Assembly: GCA_019689555.1 (NCBI GenBank)
Contig: JADGHE010000017.1
Location: forward strand, 1-60,758
Direction: 5' to 3'
Length of the DNA: 60,758 bases
Source of the DNA: Variibacter sp.
GTDB lineage: Bacteria > Pseudomonadota > Alphaproteobacteria > Rhizobiales > Xanthobacteraceae
Shown: piece after piece, positions 16,147 to 23,752 of the stretch
Layout of the letters: each line of letters begins with the position of its first letter
Position numbering within the stretch: position 1 is the stretch's first letter
Notes under the pieces: generated by a model
What the model was told of the DNA's origin: nothing
Seen by the model: the letters and a program-made list of their open reading frames with translations, nothing else
Databases searched by the model: none
Position numbers and translations under genes: made by a program

Positions 16147-16962
16147 TCAGGCGGACGCCGCGAGCGATTCGGCCGTCGCGGACGCGGGGGCCGCGCGGTC
16201 GCGCGCCTCGGGCCGCTCCGCCCGGCCTTCCGCGCGAACGCCGCTTTCGAGCCATTTCCGGAGAAAGCCGTCCAGCCACACCCGGACCCCGTAGTCGTAG
16301 GCGGCCCGGTCGGCGAAATGCGCGGCGCGCGGTTTCGCCCCCGGCAGCGACAGCCGCTCGTGCCCGCGCACCGTCCAGCGGCAGGCCATCGCGTAGGTGA
16401 CTTCGGGATGGAACTGGATCGCGAAGGCCGCGGGGCCGTAGCGGAACGCCTGCACCGGAAACGCCTCGCCGCCCTCGGCGAGCAGCACGGCGTCGGAGGG
16501 AAGCTCGAAGCCTTCGCGGTGCCACTGATAGACCTGCTCCGGCCAGGGATCGTAGACGGCGCGTCCCTCGGGCGTCGGGTAGATCGGGTAGTAGCCCACC
16601 TCGGCGCGCTGGTCGACATGGCAGAAGACGCGCGCGCCGAGCTTGCGCGCGAGCATCTGCGCCCCGAGGCAGATGCCGAGCAGCGGCTTGCGCTCCGCCA
16701 GGGGAACACCCATCCAGTCGATCTCGCGGCAGATGAACTCGTCCTCGTCGTTGGCGCTGTTCGGCCCGCCGAAGACGATCGCCCCCGCATGGCGCTCCAA
16801 CGTGTCGGGCAGCGGATCGCCGAAGCGCGGCCGGCGAATGTCGAGCGGAACGCCCAGCCTTGTCAGGAAATGCCCGACCCGCCCGGGCGTCGAGTGCTGC
16901 TGGTGGAGAACGATGAGAACCGGCTGGTGCGCGCTCAAACCGTTGGACGTCCGTTCCGACAA
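16147..16962 (-). CDS. Class I glutamine amidotransferase domain protein
   Basis: About 271 residues with a class I glutamine amidotransferase fold: the nucleophile Cys in LLGICLGAQMLA, the oxyanion region IVFGGPNSAND, and the catalytic His-Glu in IQFHPEVT. Such stand-alone GATases act on gamma-glutamyl compounds or GMP-synthase-like substrates; the substrate here is unknown. The C-terminal about 30 residues are Ala/Arg-rich. The TTG at 16962 is preferred because AGGAG lies 6 bases before it; an ATG at 17016 has a poorly spaced ribosome site and would add 18 residues. Confidence 0.85.
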   Translation of the reverse strand: MSERTSNGLSAHQPVLIVLHQQHSTPGRVGHFLTRLGVPLDIRRPRFGDPLPDTLERHAGAIVFGGPNSANDEDEFICREIDWMGVPLAERKPLLGICLGAQMLARKLGARVFCHVDQRAEVGYYPIYPTPEGRAVYDPWPEQVYQWHREGFELPSDAVLLAEGGEAFPVQAFRYGPAAFAIQFHPEVTYAMACRWTVRGHERLSLPGAKPRAAHFADRAAYDYGVRVWLDGFLRKWLESGVRAEGRAERPEARDRAAPASATAESLAASA

Positions 16963-17220
16963 GGGAGGCTCCTGGACGAGGCCGAATCCGGAAAAACCTG
17001 ACCGGGCTCTCACCATGCCTTCTCACGCGAGCTTCGCGCAAGGGCCGGCGCCGGGAGAACCGGCGCCCCGAAGGCGTCAGGGCGCTGGCGAGGCGTTCCC
17101 GGCCCAGAAGATAGGGGCCCTCCCGGGCCGAAGGAAGCGCGGGACACGAGCGGCCGGCGCGGCTTCGCTCGAAACGCGACGCCGCGCTTCGGGCGAAAGC
17201 CGCCGCGCTCAAGCGCCGGT

Positions 17221-18039
17221 TCAGCGCGGGCGCAGCCAGGCCGGGGCCGCGCCGTCCCGCCGGCGACGCCCGCGCGCATCCGCGAGCGAGAGGACGACCG
17301 ACCGCGGCAAAAGGCGCGGCAGGAGCGTCACCATCTTGTTGGCGAATCCGGGCACCACGAGCCGCTTGCCGGCCGCAAGGCCTTCGTAGCCCGCCTTGGC
17401 GACCGCCTCCACCGACTGCTCCAGAAGGCGCGGGAACTGGATGTCCTTCAACCCCGCACGGCCTTGAAAGCCGGTGCGCACCGGCCCCGGGCAGAGCGCG
17501 GTCACGCGCACGCCGAGCGGCTTGAGCTCGACATGCAGGGCCTCGGTGAAGGAGAGCACATAGGCCTTGGTCGCATAATAGACCGCCATGCCGGGCGCGG
17601 GCAGAAAGCCCGCGACAGAGGCGACGTTGAGCAGCCCGCCGCGATGGCGCTGCAGGCTCTCGATCCATCGCAGCGACAAGTCGGTGACCGCCCGCGCGTT
17701 GAGGTCCACCATCGCCAGTTGCTCGACCCGGTCGAGCTCGTGGGCCGCCCCCGCCAGCCCGAAGCCGGCATTGTTGACGACAACGCTCGGCTCGAGCGCG
17801 CGGGTTGCAAGCTCGTGGCCGAGGCGTGCGCCGCTGTCGAGGCGGCTGAGGTCGATCGCAATGACGTGCGGGCGCGGCGCCCCGCTCGCCGCGATCTCGT
17901 CGGCCAGGGCGACAAGCGGCTCCTCGCTGCGGGCGGCCAGCACGAGCTCGTGGCCATGGGCGGCGAACACGCGCGCCAGCGCCGCGCCGATGCCGGAGGA
18001 TGCGCCGGTGACGAGGGTGATCGGACGGAAACTCGGCAT
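17221..18039 (-). CDS. Short-chain dehydrogenase/reductase
   Basis: A 272-residue classical SDR: cofactor motif TGASSGIG (about 11-18), NNAG around 90, catalytic Ser in NVASVAG and YxxxK as YYATK (about 155-160). It should reduce or oxidise a carbonyl/hydroxyl with NAD(P)H. The C-terminal ANKMVTLLPRLLPRSVV helix suggests membrane association, as in DltE/HSD-like SDRs. GGAG precedes the ATG at 18039. It follows the TerB-like gene by 18 bases and may be in the same transcript as the hyf-like operon. Confidence 0.87.
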   Translation of the reverse strand: MPSFRPITLVTGASSGIGAALARVFAAHGHELVLAARSEEPLVALADEIAASGAPRPHVIAIDLSRLDSGARLGHELATRALEPSVVVNNAGFGLAGAAHELDRVEQLAMVDLNARAVTDLSLRWIESLQRHRGGLLNVASVAGFLPAPGMAVYYATKAYVLSFTEALHVELKPLGVRVTALCPGPVRTGFQGRAGLKDIQFPRLLEQSVEAVAKAGYEGLAAGKRLVVPGFANKMVTLLPRLLPRSVVLSLADARGRRRRDGAAPAWLRPR

Positions 18040-18057
18040 TCCGCTCCTGCTGATGGG

Positions 18058-18558
18058 CTAGCGGTGCGCGCCTCGGCTTCGCGCGGCCGCACGCGGATCG
18101 ACGTCGGTCTCCGCCGCCACCTGCCGGCGCAGCCGCAGGCGCTCGCGCGCGGAGACCCCGAGCAAATCGGCGGCGCGCCAGACCAGGCTGTCCTCGAACT
18201 CGTTCACCCGGCCGTCGGCGTAGGCCAGTTCCCACATCATCTCGATGATGCGGCGGCGGCCCTCGTCATCGAGCGCGCGGTTCAGCAGACTGGTGAAGCG
18301 ATAGAGATCGACCGCCTCCCCCTCGATGAGGGTGGCTTCCCGGATCAGCGCCTCGGTCGCCGCGTCGTCGAGCTCGAAGCGCTGTTTTAGCACGTCGTGC
18401 AGCTTGCTGCGCTCGACGACGGACATCTTGCCGTCGACGGTGAGCGCGTGCACCAGCAGCGCGGCTGCGGCCACGCGGTAGTCGTCCTCACAGAAGCGAT
18501 CCGACTGGCGGGTCGCGCCGGTGAGCTCCGCAAAGAATGATCGGATCGTGTCCAGCAT
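18058..18558 (-). CDS. TerB-family (tellurite-resistance-like) protein
   Basis: A 166-residue helical protein with two TerB-like repeats: RVAAAALLVHALTVDGKMSVVERSKLHDVLKQRF and FTSLLNRALDDEGRRRIIEMMWELAYADGRVNEFE. Each carries the acidic DG/ADGR loop thought to bind metal. It lies 59 bases after the hyfI-like gene and 18 before the SDR on the same strand. The family is widespread and often unrelated to tellurite; its role here is unknown. The ATG at 18558 starts the conserved region. Confidence 0.8.
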   Translation of the reverse strand: MLDTIRSFFAELTGATRQSDRFCEDDYRVAAAALLVHALTVDGKMSVVERSKLHDVLKQRFELDDAATEALIREATLIEGEAVDLYRFTSLLNRALDDEGRRRIIEMMWELAYADGRVNEFEDSLVWRAADLLGVSARERLRLRRQVAAETDVDPRAAARSRGAHR

Positions 18559-18617
18559 GATCGCACGTTTGTCCGGCCGCCGGCCCGCGCCGGCGCACTG
18601 CGCCCTGGTTCGGTTAC

Positions 18618-19148
18618 TTAGGCGTTCGCGGGCGCTTTTGCAGCCGTCAGCAGCGACAGAAGGCCGCGGAGGAGCTGCACCGGCGTGGGCGGGCAGCCGC
18701 GGATGTGCAAATCCACGGGCACGACCTGTCCGACGCCGCCGACGCAGGCATAACTGCCGGTGAACAGCCCGCCGTCGACCGCACAATCGCCCACCGCCAC
18801 CACCCATTTCGGATCGGGGGTCGCGTTGTAGGTGCGCTCGAGCGCCTCCCGCATGTTCTTCGTCACCGGGCCCGTTACCAGCAGCACGTCGGCATGCCGC
18901 GGCGAGGCGACGAAGCGCAGACCGAAGCGCTCGAGATCGTAGATCGCGTTGTTGAGCGCATGGATTTCGAGCTCGCAGCCGTTGCACGAGCCGGCGTCCA
19001 CCTCGCGGATGGCGAGGCTGCGCCCGAGCCGCGCCATCGCGGCGCGGTTGACGCTCGCGGCGAGCTCCGCGAGCGCCGCGCCGTCGGGATCGGGCCCGCT
19101 CTCGGTGACCGGGGCTCGGGCAAGGCCTTCGAGGACGATCTTGTTCAT
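18618..19148 (-). CDS. hyfI: NuoB/HyfI-like iron-sulfur subunit of Ehr-type complex
   Basis: A 176-residue electron-transfer subunit homologous to NuoB/HycG/HyfI. All four ligands of the proximal [4Fe-4S] (N2-type) cluster are present: Cys55 and Cys58 (SCNGCE), Cys122 (GDCA) and Cys152 (RGCPP). The intact cluster implies that the complex still moves electrons. It is the last structural gene of the six-gene hyf-like run, 6 bases after the large-subunit gene. It has no transmembrane helix and should sit on the cytoplasmic face with HyfG. Confidence 0.87.
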   Translation of the reverse strand: MNKIVLEGLARAPVTESGPDPDGAALAELAASVNRAAMARLGRSLAIREVDAGSCNGCELEIHALNNAIYDLERFGLRFVASPRHADVLLVTGPVTKNMREALERTYNATPDPKWVVAVGDCAVDGGLFTGSYACVGGVGQVVPVDLHIRGCPPTPVQLLRGLLSLLTAAKAPANA

Positions 19149-19154
19149 GGCGCG

Positions 19155-20681
19155 TCAGACGTCGTGCCCCGAATAGGAGCAGTTGAAGGATTTGTTGCAG
19201 AGCGGGAAGTCGGCGACGATGTTGCCCTCGATCGCGGCCTCGAGCAGCGGCCACTGGAACCACGACGCGTCGCGCAGATGGCAGCGTGCGATGCGCCCCT
19301 GCCCGTCGACGCGCACCCAGGCGAGCACCTCGCCGCGGAACGCCTCGGCGAAGGCGAGCCCCTCCCCTCCCCGCGCCGCGGCATCCGCCGGAACGTCGAC
19401 GCGGATCGGGCCCTGCGGCAGGCCGCGCAGGATCTGCTCGACGAGCGCGAGGCTCTGCTCCACCTCGCGGATGCGCACCCAGACGCGCGCGTCCACGTCG
19501 CCGGCCGCGAACACCGGAACCTCGAAATCGAGGCGATCGTAGGGCGGGTAAGCGAGGCTTCGTCGCGCGTCGAAGGCGCGGCCGCAGGCGCGCCCGACGT
19601 AACCGCCCGCGCCGTAGAGCCGCGCGAGCTCGGGCTTGACGCGCCCGGTCGTCACCGTGCGGTCCTGCAGCGAGGCGGTGTTGTCGTAGAGCGCGACGAG
19701 CGCCGGGAAGCGCCGGCGGACTCGCTCGAGGAGCGTTCGCACGGCCTGCGCGCCCTGCCGGTCGAGGTCGGCCGCGACGCCGCCCGGGACGACGCGATCC
19801 ATCATCAGGCGATGGCCGAAAGCGGCGGCCGCGGCGCGCAGCACGTGCTCGCGCAGGATGCCGCATTCGGCGTGCATGAGCGCGAACGCGGCGTCGTTGC
19901 AGATCGCGCCGATGTCGCCGAGATGGTTGGCGAGGCGTTCGAGCTCGGCCATCAGCGCGCGCAGCCAGACCGCGCGCGCCGGCACTTCGAGGCCGAGCGC
20001 CGCCTCGACCGCGCGCGCGAAGGCGATTCCGTAGGCGACGGTGCTGTCGCCCGAGGTGCGCGCGGCAAGCCGCGCGGCGCGCTCCAGGCTCGCGCCCGCC
20101 ATCAGCCCCTCCAGCCCCTTGTGGACGTAGCCGAGCCGCTCCTCCAGCCGCACCACGGTCTCCCCGCTCGCGGTGAAGCGGAAGTGTCCCGGCTCGATGA
20201 TGCCCGCATGCACGGGGCCCACGGGAATCTGGTGGAGGTGCTCGCCCTCGGCCGGCAGGAAGGGGTAGGCCGCCGCCGGCGGGCCGTCCGGCGCCGGGGC
20301 CGCCGCGCCCAGCGGATGCCGCACGCCCCAGCGGCCGTGATCGAGCCAGGGCCGCGCATCGCCGGCGCCCTGCGGCTCGAGGCCGAAGAGATCGCGGATG
20401 CTGCGCTCGAGCCGCAGCGCGGGCATGTGCACCGCCGCAACCGAAGGGAAGCGCCCCTCCGGGCAGGGGAGCGTCGCGACCGCGACGCTTCCCCGCTCCT
20501 CGTCGAGGAGGGCCATGTGCACGGCGTCGGGCTCGCCCCAGAGGCCGAGCAGCGTCGCCTCGCCGGCCGCGAGCCCCTGCGCCAGCGCCCGCCAGAGCGC
20601 CTCGTCGACGACGCAGCGTGGCCACGGGCGGTGCCCTTCGACGCGGCGGCCCTTCTCCATCAGGCTCTCGATCACTGCCAT
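19155..20681 (-). CDS. hyfG: NuoCD/HyfG-like large subunit lacking N-terminal Ni ligands
   Basis: A 508-residue fusion of a NuoC-like N-terminal part (about 1-150) and a NuoD/hydrogenase-large-subunit-like part (HQIPVGPVHAGIIEPGHFRF onward). In [NiFe] hydrogenases the first nickel motif is CGxC; here the corresponding segment ARTSGDSTVAYG (about 207-218) has no cysteine. At the C-terminus only Cys495 and Cys501 (C-x5-C) remain instead of DPCxxC. No [NiFe] site can therefore form by the usual rule. It resembles energy-converting hydrogenase-related (Ehr) subunits. The ATG at 20681 fits the family; the longer frame to 20792 overlaps hyfF. Confidence 0.85.
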   Translation of the reverse strand: MAVIESLMEKGRRVEGHRPWPRCVVDEALWRALAQGLAAGEATLLGLWGEPDAVHMALLDEERGSVAVATLPCPEGRFPSVAAVHMPALRLERSIRDLFGLEPQGAGDARPWLDHGRWGVRHPLGAAAPAPDGPPAAAYPFLPAEGEHLHQIPVGPVHAGIIEPGHFRFTASGETVVRLEERLGYVHKGLEGLMAGASLERAARLAARTSGDSTVAYGIAFARAVEAALGLEVPARAVWLRALMAELERLANHLGDIGAICNDAAFALMHAECGILREHVLRAAAAAFGHRLMMDRVVPGGVAADLDRQGAQAVRTLLERVRRRFPALVALYDNTASLQDRTVTTGRVKPELARLYGAGGYVGRACGRAFDARRSLAYPPYDRLDFEVPVFAAGDVDARVWVRIREVEQSLALVEQILRGLPQGPIRVDVPADAAARGGEGLAFAEAFRGEVLAWVRVDGQGRIARCHLRDASWFQWPLLEAAIEGNIVADFPLCNKSFNCSYSGHDV

Positions 20682-20688
20682 GGCGCCC

Positions 20689-22137
20689 TCACCCGAGCAG
20701 CCGCGCGACGTTCTGGAACCAGGCGACCACCGGCCCGGGGAGATAGACGCCGGCGCACAGCACGAGCGCGAGATGCGCGAACATCGGCCCATAGGACGCC
20801 TCGGCGACCCCGGTCGCCCCGCGCGGCTCGCCGAAGGCCAGTCCGCCGAGCCGCAACAGCAGCGCGCCGAAGCCGACCAGGAGCCCGAACACCAGCGGGA
20901 TCGCGAGCAGCGGCTCGCGCGCGAAGGTGGACGAGACGACCAGGAACTCGCTCATGAAGATGCCGAGCGGCGGCAGCCCCGCGATCGCGATCACGCCCAG
21001 CACGAGCCCCCAGCCGAGCACCGGATGCGTCTCGGTGAGGCCGCCGATGTCGGCGATCTTCTGCGTACCCTTGATCTGCGCGATGTGGCCGACCGCGAAG
21101 AAGATCGCCGACTTCGTGAGGCTGTGCATCGTCATGTGCAGGAGGCCGGCGAAGTTGGCGAGCGGCCCGCCCATGCCGAACGCGAAGGTGATGACGCCCA
21201 TGTGCTCGATCGAGGAATAGGCGAACATGCGCTTGATGTCGCGCCGGCGGTAGAGCATGAAGCTCGCGAAAACGAGCGAGACGAGCCCGAGAATCACCAT
21301 CAGCGGCCCGGGCGACAGCGCGGCGGGGTTGGCCGCGAGCAGCATCTTGAAGCGCAACAGCGCATAGAGCGCGACGTTGAGCAGCAGCCCCGAGAGCACC
21401 GCGGAGATCGGGGTCGGGCCTTCGGCGTGGGCGTCGGGCAGCCAGGCGTGCAGCGGCGCAAGCCCGACCTTCGTGCCGTAGCCGAGCAGCAGAAAGACGA
21501 AGGCGAGGTTGAGCAGGGCCGGGTCGAAGCCCGCCGCGCGCGCGACCAGGTGGGTCCACACCATCGCGTCCAGCCCCTCGCCCACCGTCGGGCGCGCGGC
21601 CATGTAGACGAGAATCGTGCCGAACAGCGCGAGCGCGATGCCGACGCTGCCGAGGATGAAGTACTTCCACGCGGCCTCGAGCGCCTCGTGCGTGCGGTAG
21701 ATGCCGACCATCAGCACGGTGGTGAGCGTCGCAAGCTCGATCGCCACCCACATGAGGCCGATATTGTTCGCGACGAGCGCGAGGTTCATCGCGAACATCA
21801 GGACCTGGTACATCGCGTGATAGAAGCGCAGATAGGTCGGCGTCAGCCGCCCGGTCTTGAGCTCGTGCGCGATGTAGCTCGCGCTGAACACGCTGGTGGT
21901 GAAGCCGACGAACGTCGTCAGCACGATGAAGACGATGTTGAGGTCGTCGACGAGAAGATAGCGACCGACTGGCGGACGGTTCCAGAACAGCGACAGGGCG
22001 GCCGCCAAGGTCAGCAGCGCCGCGCCGACATTGATGCGCGAGCCGGTGCGGTAGTCCGGCAGCAGGGCGAGGACGGCCGCGGCGGCGGCCGGGATCAGCA
22101 GGATTGCGCTCACGGCGTCGATGCCGGCCACACTCAT
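20689..22137 (-). CDS. hyfF: HyfF/NuoN-like antiporter-type membrane subunit
   Basis: A 482-residue polytopic inner-membrane protein of the NuoN/NuoM/MrpD ion-translocating family, closest in form to HyfF. The key charges are visible: Glu in LMWVAIELATL and Lys in GYGTKVGLAPLHAWLPDAHAEGPTPISAVLSG, plus YSSIEHMGV later. It should carry protons (or Na+) coupled to redox in the soluble arm. Its start overlaps the hyfE stop (ATGA), and the large-subunit gene follows 7 bases downstream. Confidence 0.88.
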   Translation of the reverse strand: MSVAGIDAVSAILLIPAAAAAVLALLPDYRTGSRINVGAALLTLAAALSLFWNRPPVGRYLLVDDLNIVFIVLTTFVGFTTSVFSASYIAHELKTGRLTPTYLRFYHAMYQVLMFAMNLALVANNIGLMWVAIELATLTTVLMVGIYRTHEALEAAWKYFILGSVGIALALFGTILVYMAARPTVGEGLDAMVWTHLVARAAGFDPALLNLAFVFLLLGYGTKVGLAPLHAWLPDAHAEGPTPISAVLSGLLLNVALYALLRFKMLLAANPAALSPGPLMVILGLVSLVFASFMLYRRRDIKRMFAYSSIEHMGVITFAFGMGGPLANFAGLLHMTMHSLTKSAIFFAVGHIAQIKGTQKIADIGGLTETHPVLGWGLVLGVIAIAGLPPLGIFMSEFLVVSSTFAREPLLAIPLVFGLLVGFGALLLRLGGLAFGEPRGATGVAEASYGPMFAHLALVLCAGVYLPGPVVAWFQNVARLLG

Positions 22138-22796
22138 CCGCGCTCTCCCCGGAAGCGATCGAGCGCCCGCACGTCGACGGTGTCGAAGCGTTCGCGAATG
22201 CGGAACAAAAAGATGCCGATCACGATGAAGGCGATCAGAATCGAAAACGCGACGCTGATTTCCACGACGAGCGGCATGCCTTTGGCGCCCGCCGCCGCCA
22301 GCATCAGACCGTTCTCGAGCGACATGAAGCCGACGACCTGGCTCACGGCGTTGCGCCGCGTCACCATCAGCAACAGGCCGAGCAGCACGACCGAGAGCGC
22401 GAAGGCGAGGTCCTCGCGCGCGAGCGGATCGGCCTCGGGGGTCGCCCGCAGCATCACCACCATGGACAACGCCACGAGGCCCATGCCGGCGAGCATGGTC
22501 GGCCCGATGCCGACCACCGTCTCGATTTCCCGGTGGATGCCGAGCCGCTGCACGATCCGATGCAGGACCACGGGAATGACCACGGCCTTGAAACCGAGCG
22601 CGATCAGCGCCGTGACGTAGAGGTGCGGCGCATCGTGCACATAGGCCTGCCAGGCCACCGACAGCGCGAGCACGAAGGCGTGCAGCGCGAACACGTTGAG
22701 CAGCGCGTAGATCCGGTCCTGGTAAAGCTGAACGAAGCTCACGAGCACCAGCGACCCGGCGAGCATGTGCGCGACGTCGAAGGAGAACTTGTCCAT
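22134..22796 (-). CDS. hyfE: HyfE/NuoK-like membrane subunit
   Basis: A 220-residue protein with about seven hydrophobic helices, matching the hydrogenase-4 component E family, whose C-terminal half is NuoK-like (VGFMSLENGLMLAA with the membrane Glu). The ATG at 22796 overlaps the stop of the hyfC gene (ATGA), and its own stop overlaps hyfF, so the subunits are made in a coupled way. It is an inner-membrane part of the ion-pumping arm. Confidence 0.86.
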   Translation of the reverse strand: MDKFSFDVAHMLAGSLVLVSFVQLYQDRIYALLNVFALHAFVLALSVAWQAYVHDAPHLYVTALIALGFKAVVIPVVLHRIVQRLGIHREIETVVGIGPTMLAGMGLVALSMVVMLRATPEADPLAREDLAFALSVVLLGLLLMVTRRNAVSQVVGFMSLENGLMLAAAGAKGMPLVVEISVAFSILIAFIVIGIFLFRIRERFDTVDVRALDRFRGERG

Positions 22797-23752
22797 CACA
22801 GCCCCCGCGACACGAACAGGAGCAGCGTGCCCAAGAGCCCGAGCATCAAGGCGGCGCCGAGGAACTCGGGCACGCGGAAGACGCGCATCTTGGCGATCGA
22901 GGTCTCGAACACGGCGAGCAAGAAGCCGCCCGCGGCGAGCTTGAGGACGTAGAGCGCCGCGCCGAGCGCATAGGCGCTGAGGCCGGCCTCGGGGCCCGCC
23001 AGCGCGAAGGGCGCGAACACGCAGCCGATGAGCGAGAGATAGAGAAGGAGCTTCAGCGAGGCGGACAGCTCGATGAGCGCGAGATGGCGCCCGGAATATT
23101 CCAGCACCATGGCTTCGTGCACCATCGTGAGCTCGAGATGGGTCGCCGGATTGTCGACGGGAATGCGCGCATTCTCCGCGATCGCGACCATGATCAGCGC
23201 GATGAGCGCGAGGCCGAGCGAGACGCGCAGCCCCACGTCTCCGGTCGCCATGAATGTCGCGATAGTCGAGAGCTGCGTGGAACCCGCGATCAGCGCCAGC
23301 GTGAACACGATCATCAGCATGGCCGGCTCGGCGAGCGAGGCGATCATCACCTCGCGGCTCGAGCCGATGCCGCCGAAGCTCGTTCCCACGTCGAGCCCAG
23401 CGAGGGCGAGCGCAAAACGCGCGCTGCCGAGCAGCGCGATGATGGCGATGAGATCGGCGCTCCAACTGAAGATCAGCCCGGCCGCGAAGGTCGGCACCAA
23501 AGCGGCGGCCACCCAGGTGGCGGCGAAGACGACGTAGGGGACGACGCGGAAGAGCCAAGACGCGTTTTCGGCCAGCACCACCTCCTTGCGCAGCAGGCGG
23601 ACGAGATCGCGGTAGGGCTGAATCAGCGACGGCCCGCGGCGGCGCGTGAGCCGCGCCTTCACCTTGCGCACGAAGCCGGTGAGCAGCGGCGCGAGCGCGA
23701 GCACGAGCAGCATCTGTACGCCCTGAACGGCGAGATCGAAGATCAGGGCCAT
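22796..23752 (-). CDS. hyfC: HyfC/NuoH-like membrane anchor subunit
   Basis: A 318-residue membrane protein of the complex I subunit 1 (NuoH) / HyfC / HycD family, which anchors the electron-transfer subunits and forms the quinone-side cavity in complex I. Diagnostic parts are RRRGPSLIQPYRDLVRLLRKE, the ENARIPVDNPATHLELTMVHEAMVLEYSG loop with its acidic residues, and eight helices. It overlaps hyfB by 10 bases and hyfE by one. The frame is open far upstream, but that is the shadow of hyfB. Confidence 0.88.
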   Translation of the reverse strand: MALIFDLAVQGVQMLLVLALAPLLTGFVRKVKARLTRRRGPSLIQPYRDLVRLLRKEVVLAENASWLFRVVPYVVFAATWVAAALVPTFAAGLIFSWSADLIAIIALLGSARFALALAGLDVGTSFGGIGSSREVMIASLAEPAMLMIVFTLALIAGSTQLSTIATFMATGDVGLRVSLGLALIALIMVAIAENARIPVDNPATHLELTMVHEAMVLEYSGRHLALIELSASLKLLLYLSLIGCVFAPFALAGPEAGLSAYALGAALYVLKLAAGGFLLAVFETSIAKMRVFRVPEFLGAALMLGLLGTLLLFVSRGL

